Assembly: GCF_043290135.1 (NCBI RefSeq)
Contig: NC_134702.1
Location: 74,514,417-74,578,416, forward strand
Source of the DNA: Rhipicephalus microplus
Taxonomy: Eukaryota; Arthropoda; Arachnida; Ixodida; Ixodidae
Direction: 5' to 3'
DNA length: 64,000 nucleotides
Part shown: positions 54,102-64,000 of the stretch, piece after piece
Layout of the letters: every line of letters starts with the position of its first letter
How positions within the stretch are numbered: position 1 is the first letter of the stretch
Program-made: the position numbers and the translations under genes
Notes under the pieces: generated by a model
Databases searched by the model: none
Seen by the model: only the letters and a program-made list of their open reading frames with translations
Told to the model about the DNA's origin: nothing

Positions 54102-57100
54102 GGGCAGAAACCGGTGGAGGTGCGGTTGCTGTGCGACGAACTACCGAAGATTCTCTGACAACGACGATGCCGCGACTGTGCTTTCCGAACACAACGCCAA
54201 CCAGGCAAAGCCCTGGCGGCGAAAGCTCACTTACCGAAGGTGGCCTGACGACGCAACATGGAAGCAGCGGAACAAGCCGACGCACCGAGACCCGACGCCA
54301 CGCCCTAACTGTAATGCGAGACGGCGAACTAGCGACCTCGACGTTTTTATCGACGGCCACAGTGTGACCACTCTCGTCGATACTGGAGCAGACTATTCTG
54401 TCATCAGTGGGTCATTCGCCGCGAAGTTAAAGAAAGTTAGGACAGTTTGGAAAGGCCCTGAAATCCGCACAGCCGGAGGTCATCTCGTAACGCCTGCAGG
54501 AATCTGCACAGCGAGAGTCACCATTAACGGCCGTATTTATCCTACAGACTTCGTAGTCCTACAGCGTTGCTCGAGAGATGTCATCCTTGGCATGGACTTC
54601 TTATGCCTCCATGGTGCTATCATCAACCTAAAAACAAAGTCGATAACGTTATCCACAGAAGAAGCACTACCGCCGCGCACGCAGTCAGGACACCATGCCT
54701 TGAATGTGCTGGAAGAACAAGTCACCATTCCGCCTCGCTCAAGCGTCATTATTTCAGTCGGTGCTCCTAAATCACCTGACTTGGAAGGCGTCGTTGAAGG
54801 CAGTCAGCATCTGTTGGTCACCCGAAATATTTGCGTCGCAAGAGGAATTGCAGAGCTGCGGGGAGGCAAAGCAACGGTTATGCTCATGAACTTCAGCAAT
54901 GAGTACAAACATGTGAACAAAGGAACAACGGTCGCATACATCGAAGAAATTGTCGAAGCCACTAGAGCTTTCGCCCTCGCCGATTCTGCGGTACCTGCTC
55001 AGAGGAACCAAGCCCCTCCCATAGCTTTCGACGTCAATCCCAGACTTCCGAACGATAAGCAAGCACAGCTCAAGGCCCTGCTCCTGCAATACGAAGATTG
55101 CTTTTCGTCGTCATCGAAAATTCGGCAGACCCCAATCACGAAACATCGCATCATAACCGAAGAAAATGCCAGGCCACTCCGTCAGAGTCCGTACAGGGTT
55201 TCGACGCGAGAACGGGAGGCCATGAAGAGACAAGTTGATGAAAAACATTATCCAGCCATCCAAGAGTCCATGGGCATCCCCCGTAGTGTTAGTGAAGAAA
55301 AAGGATGGGACCCTACGTTTCTGCGTCGATTATCACCGCCTGAACGAAATCACAAGAAAGGACGTGTATCCTCTCCCACGAATAGACGACGCACTTGATC
55401 AGCTCCATAACGCCAAGTACTTTTCGTCAATGAACCTCAAGACTGGCTATTGGAAAATCGAAGGCGACGAAAGAGACCGAGAGAAGACGACGTTTATAAC
55501 ACCGGATGGCCTCTTCGAGTTTAAAGTGATGCCCTTCGGCCTTTGCTCAGCGCCTGCAACTTTTCAACGCGTTATGGATACAGTACTGGCAGGATTGAAG
55601 TGGCAGACTTGCCTTGTGTACTTGGACGACGTCGTCGTGTTTTCCTTGAGTTTCGACGAGCATCTTCGGCGCCTTGAAGCTGTACTTCAAGCCATCAAGA
55701 CGTCCGGACTCACACAGAAGCCAGAAAAGTGCAGATTTGCGTATGAGGAGCTCTTGTTTCTGGTGCACGTTATCAGCAAGTCGGGAGTTCGTCCCGATCT
55801 ACGGAAAACAGCCGCCATCGCCGACTTCCCGCCGCCCACTCACAAGAAGGCCGTGCGCCGATTTCTGGGCCTGTGCGCCTATTATAGGCGGTTCATGAAA
55901 AACTTCGCCGCATCGCCGATCCTCTCACTAACCTTACCAAGGCCGACGTGTAGTTCAAGTGGGAAACACCACAGGAACACGCTTTCCAGGAGCTTAATTA
56001 AACATCGCCTCCAGACACCTCTGTTACTTGCCCATTTCGACGAATTCGCCGAGACAGAAATACATACTGACGCAAGCAGTGTAGGTCTTGGCGCCGTTCT
56101 TGTGCAGAGGGCTGACGGACTTGAAAGGGTTATTAGTTACGCCAGCCGATCGCAATCAAAAGCAGAAGCAAATTATTCCACAACAGAAAAAGGAGTGCCT
56201 CGCCTTCATCTGGGCTACGTCGACATTTCGCTTTTACCTCTACGGCAGGCCCTTCAAAGTTGTGAGCGACCACCACGCCTTGTGTTGGCTAGCCACCTTG
56301 AAGGAGCCTTCAGGTCGCTTCGCACGATGGAGCCTGAGACTTCAAGAATATGACATTACTGTCATTTACAAGTCCGGCGAAAAACACTCCGACGCCGACT
56401 GTCTCTCTCGTGCGCCTGTTGACCAACCACTACCCGACGACCCGGATGACGACTACTTCTTGGGAACGATAACTTCCGACGACTTCGCTGAACGACAGCG
56501 GGCCGACCCGGAACTTAAGGCCCTAATAGAATACCTGGAAGGCAGGACCGCCGAAGTCCCGAAGGTATTCAAGCGCGCACTTGCGTCGTTCTTTCTACGA
56601 AACGGTCTTCTACAAAAGAAAAACTTTTCACCGCTTCGAGCTAAGTACCTCCTTGTGGTGCCTTCAGCTCTGCGACCAGAACTCCTTAAGGCCCTGCACA
56701 ACGATCCGACGGCAGGGCACCTCGGTGTTTCTCGCACGCTCGCGAGGATACAAGAAAGGTACTACTGGCCACGTCTTACCACCGACGTCACTCGTTATGT
56801 GAGGACACGCCGGGACTGTCAGCGACGCAAGACACCGCCGACAAGGCCAGCGGGACTTCTGAAGCCAATTGATCTACCTTACCGACCTTTCCAGCAGATT
56901 GGTGTGGACCTACTGGGGCCGTTCCCGACGTCGGCTTTCGGAAACAAGTGGATCGTGGTAGCTACCGACTACCTCGCCCACTACGCCGAGACAAATGTCC
57001 TGCCAAAAGGCAGTGCATCCGAGGTAGCTAAGTTCTTCGTCGAAAATATCGTCCTACGTCATGGCGCCCCGGAAGTCCTTATCACCGACAGAGGAACGGC

Positions 57101-57405
57101 ATTCACTGCCGACTTAACTCAAGCGATCTTGGTATACAGCCAAACAAACCACCGCCGGACGTCAGCGTACCACCCACAGACCAACGGCCTCACCGAGCGG
57201 CTTAACAAGACGATCGCCGACATGCTGTCAATGTACGTCGATGTCGAACACAAGACGTGGGACGCCATTCTTCCGTATGTGACCTTCGCATACAACACGG
57301 CGGTGCAGGAGACGACGCAGATATATATATACAAATTGGCCTACGGAAGGAGCCCAGCAACGACGCTCGATGCCATGTTACCCAACGTCACTGACGAAGA
57401 AAACC

Positions 57406-57419
57406 TCGATGTGAGCGAG
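57406..57419. repeat. SINE target duplication, left
   Basis: TCGATGTGAGCGAG, identical to 57668-57681. Confidence 0.95.
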
Positions 57420-57667
57420 CGCCCCGCCGCGGTGGTCTAGTGGCTAAGGTACTCGGCTGCTGACCCGCAGGTCGCGGGTTCGATTCCCGGCTGCGGCGGC
57501 TGCATTTTCGATGGAGGCGGAAATGTTGTAGGCCCGTGTGCTCAGATTTGGGCGCACGTTAAAGAACCCCAGGTGGTCGAAATTTCCGGAGCCCTCCACT
57601 ACGGCGTCTCTCATAATCATATGGTGGTTTTGGGACGTTAAACCCCACAAATCAATCAATCAATCAA
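57420..57667 (+). mobile_element. Full-length SINE inside element C pol
   Basis: Intact box A (TGGTCTAGTGG) and box B (GGTTCGATTCC), body, and an (AATC)n tail. A perfect 14-bp duplication. Inserted after the integrase core, in the same strand as pol. Younger than element C. Confidence 0.96.
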
Positions 57668-57681
57668 TCGATGTGAGCGAG
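57668..57681. repeat. SINE target duplication, right
   Basis: Identical to 57406-57419. Confidence 0.95.
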
Positions 57682-58110
57682 TACCTTCAACGCACCGAAG
57701 AAGCCCGACAACTTGCGCGTCTCCGTATCAAGAATCAACAGATGACCGGCAGCCACCGTCACAACCTTCGACGACGCTTCGTGGAATACCAGCCCGGTGA
57801 ACGTGTTTGGGTGTGGATGCCGATACGCCGACGTGGACTAAGTGAAAATCTTCAGCGACGGTACTTTGGACCGTACAGGGTGGTTCGACGTCTCGGCCCA
57901 CTTCAACGACGCCTCTCAACGACGCAACTCTCAACGACGCCGATCGCGACCTGAAGTCGTCCATGTCGCGCGCCTCAAGCCGTTTCATGCGCGTTAACAA
58001 ACTGAAACAGTGTTTTTTTGTATTATTGTTGTATCGTAATTTATTCGTACTTTCTTGCATTATTATTGTACCTTCAACTTTAGTTAAAGCATCGGAACGA
58101 TGCCTTTTTT

Positions 58111-58123
58111 CAGAGGGGGGCAA
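58111..58123 (+). promoter_or_regulatory. Polypurine tract of element C
   Basis: CAGAGGGGGGCAA directly before the 3' LTR. Confidence 0.85.
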
Positions 58124-58530
58124 TGCCACGTTCCATTTCCCAAGTTTTTGTTGTCGTCCCAAAACACCACACTATTCTCAGCGCAAACCGCGCCTGCAGT
58201 TTTCGAGAAGGTTTCGGACTATAGTAGATCATTTCGATAAGATCACGCCCACTGTGCGAACGGTACAGATTGTTCTGGAACCTACGCCACCGCCAGCGAT
58301 AACGCTAGAACATTTGAAGGCAAGAGTATAAATGTCGACGCGCTTCGCCGCTTGTCAGTTGTTTATCGAAGGCCGATGCTCCGTTCGCCGCTATCAGTCC
58401 GAGACTGCTATCTGTGCAAGACTGCTGCTGTTTTTGGACTTTCCGTTTACCGGGCACAGGTTCGCCTAAATAAACAATTAAATCCCAACACGAAGTCTCC
58501 TGTCTTCGGCGACGTCACGACCCCGTGACA
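58124..58530 (+). repeat. 3' LTR of element C
   Basis: 407 bp, TGCCACGTTCC to CCCCGTGACA, with TATAAA at 58327 and AATAAA at 58469-58474. Uninterrupted, unlike the 5' LTR. Confidence 0.95.
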
Positions 58531-58639
58531 ATATATATGGCTTAGCGTGGTGTGATGGGTGAGCCTTTAAAGCATTCACAGCATTTAAAACGTTTTGACT
58601 CCGGGAGCGATTCCACGTTTATGCCACGCAATCTTTCAT

Positions 58640-58850
58640 GTGTTTAGGGGACTTCTTCACCTACATAACATTCATATTGTGTTTTTTCCCGGACATGTTT
58701 TAGGCAATTGTGAGGCTCTGTGTTAGGACACCCGCTTGCGACGCAGACGACCTGGATTGGTTTTCCTAATGTACCAGACATTTTTTCTGCTGTTTTTATT
58801 TTAACTTCGTTGGTCAACATGATGACGATTCGACTATCACTGCAGGTTTG
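58640..58850 (+). repeat. Second tRNA-like repeat family, copy 3 (3'-cut)
   Basis: Collinear with 36713 and 50705: CACCTACATAACATTCATATTG leader, then a tRNA-like block (GGCTCTGTGTTAGGACACCC, CGACGCAGACGACCTGGATT). The distal third is missing where element D begins. Confidence 0.62.
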
Positions 58851-58856
58851 GCTAAC

Positions 58857-60640
58857 CACTCACTAACCTAACAAAGACCGACGTGCAGTTTAAATGGGAA
58901 ACACCGCAAGGGGGAAGCATTTCAAGAACTACAATGACGCCTGCAGACATCGCCAACACTTGCTAGTTTCGACGAAAATGTTGACACGGAAATCCACACC
59001 GACGCAAGCAGTGTAGAGCTCGGAGCCGGCCCGGTGCAGAAAACTGACGGACTTGAAAGAGTTATCAGTTATGCGAGCCGGTCGCTATTTAAGGCAGAAG
59101 TCAATTATTCCACAACAGAAAAGAAGTGCCTTGCCATTATCTGGGCTACCTCCAAGTTTCGCCCTTGCCTATACGGCAGGCCTTTCAAAGTTGTGAGCGA
59201 TCACCATGCCCTCTGTTGGCTAGCTAACTCTAAGGACCCTTCAGGTCGCCTCGCACGGTGGAGTCTAGGACTTCAGGAATTCGACATCACCGTCATTTAC
59301 AAGTCGGGGCGAAAGCACTCTGAAACCGACTGCCTGTCTCGCGCCTTCGTTAACGCACTAGCGCAGGACGATGAGGACGGCGATTGCTTCCTGGGAACCT
59401 TAAGCGTCGATTATTTTGCAGAACAACAGCGTGCCGGCTCTGAAATCAAGGGCCTTGTGGAATACCTAGAAAGCAAGGTTGCCATTGTTCCAAATGTTTT
59501 CAAGCGAGAACTGGCGTCGTTTTTCTTGCGTAACGGCATCCTGGTCAAGAAAAACCTTTCACCACATCGGGTCAACTACCTTCTCGTAGTACCTTCAGCG
59601 TTACGTCCAGAAGTTTTCGATGCTCTATACGACGACCTGACAGCTGGACACCTCGGTGTTTTCCGTACACTCGCGGGAATACAGCAGAAATATTGCTGGC
59701 CACGACTTGCCACCGACGCCACTCGTTACGTCAGGACATGTAGAGGCTGTCAACGACGAAAGACACCGCCAACTAGGCCAGCCAGACTTCTCCGACCTAT
59801 TGAGCCACCTCGCTGGCCGTTTCAGCAAATCGGCATGGACTGACTGGGGCCGTTCCCAATGTCAAATTCCGGAAACAAAGTGATCGTCGTAGCTACTGAC
59901 TGCCTTGCCCGCTACGCCAAAGCAAGGGCTCTACCGAAAGACAATGCCGCCGAGGTAGCAAAGTTCTTCGTCGAGAACATCGTCTTGCGTTATGGAGCTC
60001 CTGAGGTCCTCATCAAAGACAGACGGCCTTTACGGCGGACCAAATGCAGGCAATCCTGAGGTACAGCCTGACAAGTCAAAGCCGAACCACCACCTACCAT
60101 TCAAAGATCAATGGCCTCACCGAGCGTCTCAATATGCTGGCCATGTACGTCAACGTCGAGCAAATGACGTGTAACGCTACCCTTTTGTACGTGACCTTCG
60201 CGTAGAATACGGCTGTCCAAGAAACGGTTCGGATAACGCCGTACAAGCTAGTGTACGCAAGGAGCCCAGTCACAATGCTCGACTCTGTGTTACCAAAAGT
60301 CAGCGACGAATAAAACATTGAAATGACTGTCTACCTGCAGTGTGCCGAAGAAGCTCGACAACCCACCCACCTCGGCATCAAATATCAGCAGACGTCGGAC
60401 AGCCGCCGTTACAATCTTCGACGAAGCTACGTAGAATACCAGCCTGGCGACCGCGTTTGGGTATGGACACCGATACGCCAACGAGGACTCAGGGAAAAAC
60501 TTCTCGACGGTACTTCGGACTGTACAGGGTAGTTGGACGTCTCGGCGCACTCGACTACGAGGTTATCGCCGACGGCATTGCGCACTCTCAACGGCGCACT
60601 GCACGACCTGAAGTCGTCCATGTTATGCGCGTTAAGAAAC
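58857..60640 (+). pseudogene. Element D pol remnant: RNase H and integrase
   Basis: Frame 59034-59843 covers most of RNase H ([19 protein letters not shown]) and the integrase zinc region (CRGCQRRK), stopping at a TGA just after QQIGMD. Integrase continues with shifts (VVATDCLARYAK, then LIKDRRPL where others have ITDRG) and a frame at 60323-60532 (EARQPTHLGIK, WVWTPIRQRG). Ends near 60640 with a PEVVHVMRV-like C-terminus. Several stops. Confidence 0.88.
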
Positions 60641-60793
60641 ATAACTGTAATATTTGTGGTTTATCTCTAATTGTGCTTTATTGCTTATACATATTTGTGG
60701 TGCCTTTTCCTTTATTGTTTTCTTTGTTGCATGCATCTTTCTCTTGTATTTTGTTCTAAGCATCAGCACGACGCCTTTTTCAGAAAAAGGTTG

Positions 60794-61173
60794 TGCCACG
60801 TTCCTTCCTCAAGTTTAGTTATCCCGACGTTTCACAGCCAGTAATTCTAAGCACGAACTACGCGTATACACTATTCGAGAAGCTTCGAGTTGGTAGTAGA
60901 TCACTTTGTTGAGGTTACGCCCACTATGTGAATATCACAGTATACTCTAAAACTTACGTCACCACTAACGATAACGCTAGAATATTCGATGGAAAGTGCA
61001 TAAATGCTGACGCGCTTCACCGCTTGTCAGTTCATCGACGGCCAATGCTCTGTTCGCCGCTATCAGTGCCAGTGTCTTACTTTCCTTTTGCGGGGCCACA
61101 AGTTCAGTCCGAATAAACCGTTTCTCCTTCGCCAGGAGTCTGCTCCCTTCGTTCACGTCACGACCCCGTGGCA
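60794..61173 (+). repeat. LTR of element D
   Basis: 380 bp aligning to the element C LTR throughout (TGCCACGTTCC start, CTTGTCAGTT initiator block, CACGTCACGACCCCGTGGCA end), with many substitutions. Confidence 0.88.
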
Positions 61174-61909
61174 GTATGTAAGACTGCTTACGGCGTTGGT
61201 TTACGTTGATCACACTGATGTCGTTGAGTAAGGTCATTTTCTATACTGAAAATTGCATGTACACTGCACCGAAACACATTGTAGGGCGGTAAAGTTGTGT
61301 CGGTATGCAATAAATCTTGCGCATGCTAGAGCTTTTTCGCGCCACAACGGTCTAACGCGAAAATGACGGATGTTTTGTGAGGCTGATAGGAATATTAGAG
61401 CAAAAAGATTATGGACTAATAAATGGCGTAAATAACAAAAAAACGTCAATAAAAACAGCATCTAGTACGACAAGTATATCGGGAAAGGACCACATCAACT
61501 GTTTTCAAAATATCAGTGTTATGATAGGCGTGCGGTGTAATATTTTGTAGTGTCCCATTTCTTCGGATCTCTTTCTCTTGCTTGTATATAGTTATCCAGT
61601 ACTTCGGGCACCACTGTGACAATTTTTGTGAGTTCGATCCGTAGTATAAAGTTATCCGAGAATTGTTACAGCCCTCCACACTTTTGTGGTACATAATACG
61701 TGTAATAGAAATCCATTGTGCATTTCAGTTAGTACCACATTTTCGGTTGTACTTATTTGTCGAAAGCTATGTCGCAGATAAACTTTTTTTGATGGCTTTT
61801 GTAATATGAAAATTAGCCAATTCATTGCATTGGTGAGAAAAGACAAAGATAGAATGGTTTCTTATTGTTTGCACTAAGCAATAACAAACAGGTGTATTGC
61901 TATTGACCA
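61174..61909. other. No recognised feature
   Basis: AT-rich spacer between element D and a LINE remnant. Confidence 0.5.
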
Positions 61910-63170
61910 CAGGTCATTTTGCTTTATGAAAGAACCAACTTGCATTTCTCCTTACGCTATTATCACCCGGTCGAGACGCATATCGTAATGGAAGCTCTCG
62001 AAGTACACGTGAGGCATTTTGCTCGTGCCCCGGCCCATCATTTAGCCTCACTAACAGATGACCAACTCCGTGACACATTTTGTCACAGTCTGGTCTACCG
62101 TAGACGCAAATCAACAGGATATACAGCTGCAGCCAGAATCGGAACTGCCCCGTGGTGTATGACTCATCCACAGCTTCACCTCATTGTTGGAGACACATGG
62201 TGAAAAGCCTGACTCGAGTCTCCAGTGCTAAAGCAGCTTAATCTTCTATTGTTTTAAGAGAAGTACAGTGAGCATAACTATCTATAAACTGGAGGTTCAA
62301 CTAGATTAGATGGGTCCGCAAGGTCGGTGAACTTTTCTGGAACAGCGACCACTACAAAGATTCGGCTATCCCACCAGCACCAGACGACATAGACAGCTAC
62401 ACAACTTGCTGCTCTGCGTAGCCCTTTTAAAGTAAGTCAACATCAACAGACCAAAAAAAGGAGTGTGTTCACAGACTCCAAGGCAGCACTACAGTGTTTA
62501 GTATTGACCTAACGCCGGACACCTCATGAACAACTAGAGCTGAAAATTAGAAAGATCCTCCACCACCTCTTCGACGAAGGATATGAAATCACGTTTAAGT
62601 GGCTTCCAAGTCACTGCAGCAAATTGGGCAATAAATATGCCGATGCAACGGCCCAATCGGCACACGAAGGCGGTGTAGACGAATCTATTTCATTCTCAAG
62701 GATTGATGCTGCCATGAAAATATGACAATGAGGGTGTTAAATTCCCATGAGATAAAGCAAGTTTATGGCACTCACCACTGCATAGACTTGACCCGTCTGG
62801 TTGACTTCGGCCTCCGTCTGGACTCTCGACTCGAATCAGCGATGCTTTTCCTACTACTTGGTGTCGCTTTCATCTAACTTTCTGCCTTCCGAATCGGCAT
62901 GGAAGACAGTGGGGCTTGTGATCATTCCGGTAGTGATCAAACGATACAGCACCTTCTTTGTCTTTGCCCTAGCTACAATACGCACAGACTGCCGTTATAT
63001 AGCTTCTGCGTTAGCCTGCCTTGATGACAGGTTCTTGTCAGAACAGTCAGTGCTCGAAAGCCGACACGATCTGCCTTCGTACAGAGAACCAGTGGAGGTC
63101 CTGTTGAACCTTTTTGCGTAGGAGCGGCCTATTAAATTGACCATAGCACCCCTGCTCATTTTTTGTGCGC
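61910..63170 (+). mobile_element. LINE 3' half: RNase H and zinc finger
   Basis: The plus strand encodes, with stops and shifts, a linker (HPQLHLIVGDTW, then ESPVLKQLNLLLF), RNase H (YTGGSTRLDGS; QLAALRS; VFTDSKAALQCL; KWLPSHCSKLGNKYADATA), then a C-terminal finger (CDHSGSDQTIQHLLCLCPSY) and the end ALACLDDRFLSEQSVL. The order matches RNase-H-bearing LINEs. RT and endonuclease are missing. Related in type to the 41.3-kb LINE. Confidence 0.82.
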
Positions 63171-64000
63171 GTCAACTGTTCTCTTCGTTTTCCTTCTCAT
63201 CTTGTTTCTTCATTTTCCCTTCCGTCAGTGCAGAGTAGCAGACTGGATGCTAAAACTCTGGTTTACCTCGCAGCTTTTCTATGGGTTATTATCTCTCTCT
63301 ACGTCTGGAATAGGACATTAAAATTGTAAACATAACTCCTAAGAGTGACATATACTTATATTATAGATAATGTTGTATGCAGAACCGCTCATCAACGAAG
63401 TGAAGCCTAGTATCATTCGACGTTCTAGCAGCTTCTTACATGAACTCGGTATGCCTGACGTCCACAAACGTGGACGCCGCTGCTGCAACTCAATAAAAAG
63501 AACAAAGAACTTTTGTGGCTCGCAGTACAAGAAAGCTTGCACGAAAATGAGATGAAACCTGCCTTTTCTCGAATAAAGCTGAATAACTCAGAAACTCTTA
63601 TAAATTTAGAGTAAACTCAACAAAAATTGCAGGCAAACGTCTCTGCAATCGACTTGAGTGGAACGCCACCTCTCTGTGCGCACGTATTTGTGTTGGTTAA
63701 CAGAAGCGGCCACATATGTTTTTAGAACTTTTGGAGTTAAACGAGCAAATAAAGTCTATTTTTAGGGAAGTGTGTTAGCTAGGCTTATCGCTATACACTG
63801 GTGTTGTATCCACATACGTCGACGTTGAGACCCATAGTTAACATGCTCATACCACCATACTAAAATGCTTCGGAAAGTAGTTGCTCGCTCGTTGTGCTAC
63901 TAAGGTAAGTACAGGTAAAAACAAAAGCATGAGTAATTGCAGTTAAGCCAAACAAGAGTTTTATATCGCACGCTAAATGACTTGCATATTGTTTTAAACG
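63171..64000. other. No recognised feature
   Basis: AT-rich. Short frames only, none with a motif. Confidence 0.5.

Larger units (their letters stand above)
54178..57995 (+). pseudogene. Element C pol: protease, RT, RNase H, integrase
   Basis: Protease [13 protein letters not shown] in the 406-aa frame 54178-55398; RT with VYLDDVVVF in 55235-56353; RNase [10 protein letters not shown], then a frameshift near 56190; RNase H end and integrase in 56088-57440 with GVDLLGPF, ITDRGTAF and NGLTERLN all kept. A TATATATATA stretch at 57320-57330 changes a few residues. A SINE (57420-57667) then cuts the frame; it resumes at 57682 (YLQRTEEARQLARL) to the GPY/F-type segment RYFGPYRVVRR and a frame-shifted end near 57995. 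Not functional. Confidence 0.92.
52446..58530 (+). mobile_element. Ty3/gypsy LTR retrotransposon C (older, rearranged)
   Basis: LTRs of about 407 bp, flanked by ATAT (52442-52445, 58531-58534). The 5' LTR is split by a 679-bp hairpin-ended element; gag is mostly lost next to an inverted LTR-PBS-gag segment; pol has several frameshifts and a SINE. About two dozen differences are visible between the LTRs, so it is older than elements A and B. Closest in protein to element A. Element D downstream belongs to the same family. Confidence 0.94.
58857..61173 (+). mobile_element. Ty3/gypsy element D, 5'-truncated
   Basis: Same family and orientation as element C, starting mid-pol (end of the RT region: CTCACTAACCT, then GACGTGCAGTTTAAATGGGAA as in element C) and ending with an LTR at 60794-61173. 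No 5' LTR, gag or protease. Pol is much more decayed than in C, so D is older or was already dead. No target duplication is visible. Confidence 0.88.

Overview
The window looks like repeat-dense nuclear DNA from an ixodid (hard) tick. Reasons: at least nine copies of a tRNA-derived SINE that closely resembles, from memory, the tick SINE family Ruka; several Ty3/gypsy LTR retrotransposons with 4-bp ATAT target duplications; RNase-H-bearing LINEs; TWA-target MITEs; long TATC, TA and CA microsatellites; and no operons or dense coding. I found no host gene that I can name. Almost every long reading frame belongs to a transposable element; the rest are shadows, dinucleotide-repeat artefacts or unrecognised.

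Layout. 0-6.6 kb: mostly unrecognised sequence, a 281-bp TATC array grown onto a SINE scrap, and a LINE 3' end. 6.6-13.7 kb: one old LINE (minus strand) with a 16-bp target duplication, split by two DNA elements, one of them Harbinger-like. 13.7-14.1 kb: a third copy of the hairpin-ended element described below. 14.4-20.0 kb: a young Ty3/gypsy element (minus) with LTRs that differ only by two small indels, but with a broken gag-pol. 21.1-22.2 kb: probable solo LTR. 24-29.4 kb: SINEs and a TTA-flanked MITE. 29.5-35.0 kb: a second young Ty3/gypsy element (minus) sitting inside a 5'-truncated SINE. 36.5-42.6 kb: SINE pieces, a second tRNA-like repeat family, LINE 3' ends. 45.3-48.9 kb: a BEL/Pao-like remnant fused to a gypsy RT scrap, a ~146-bp tandem repeat, and a CA array. 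50.7-51.6 kb: a tRNA-like repeat and an inverted pair of zinc-finger-derived sequences. 52.4-58.5 kb: an older Ty3/gypsy element (plus) with a hairpin-ended insertion in its 5' LTR, an inverted LTR-PBS-gag junction and a SINE in pol. 58.9-61.2 kb: a 5'-truncated relative. 61.9-63.2 kb: another LINE 3' half.

The best candidate for something undescribed is a non-autonomous element family with at least three copies (8428-9239 minus, 13718-14123 minus, 52472-53150 plus). Each has a 5' head that folds as a mini-hairpin with a GGA triloop and a stem that covaries between copies, a subterminal inverted copy of that head, and a TTCCC/GGGAA hairpin at the 3' end. Two copies also carry a TATA box and the start of a related small ORF.

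The genes here do not form a cellular pathway. They are Gag, protease, reverse transcriptase, RNase H and integrase of LTR elements, and endonuclease/RT/RNase H of LINEs, which would also be the plausible source of the machinery that moves the SINEs. The nesting lets relative ages be read: the LINE predates its inserts, the 52.4-kb element predates its SINE and hairpin element, and the truncated SINE at 29.56 kb predates the LTR element inside it.
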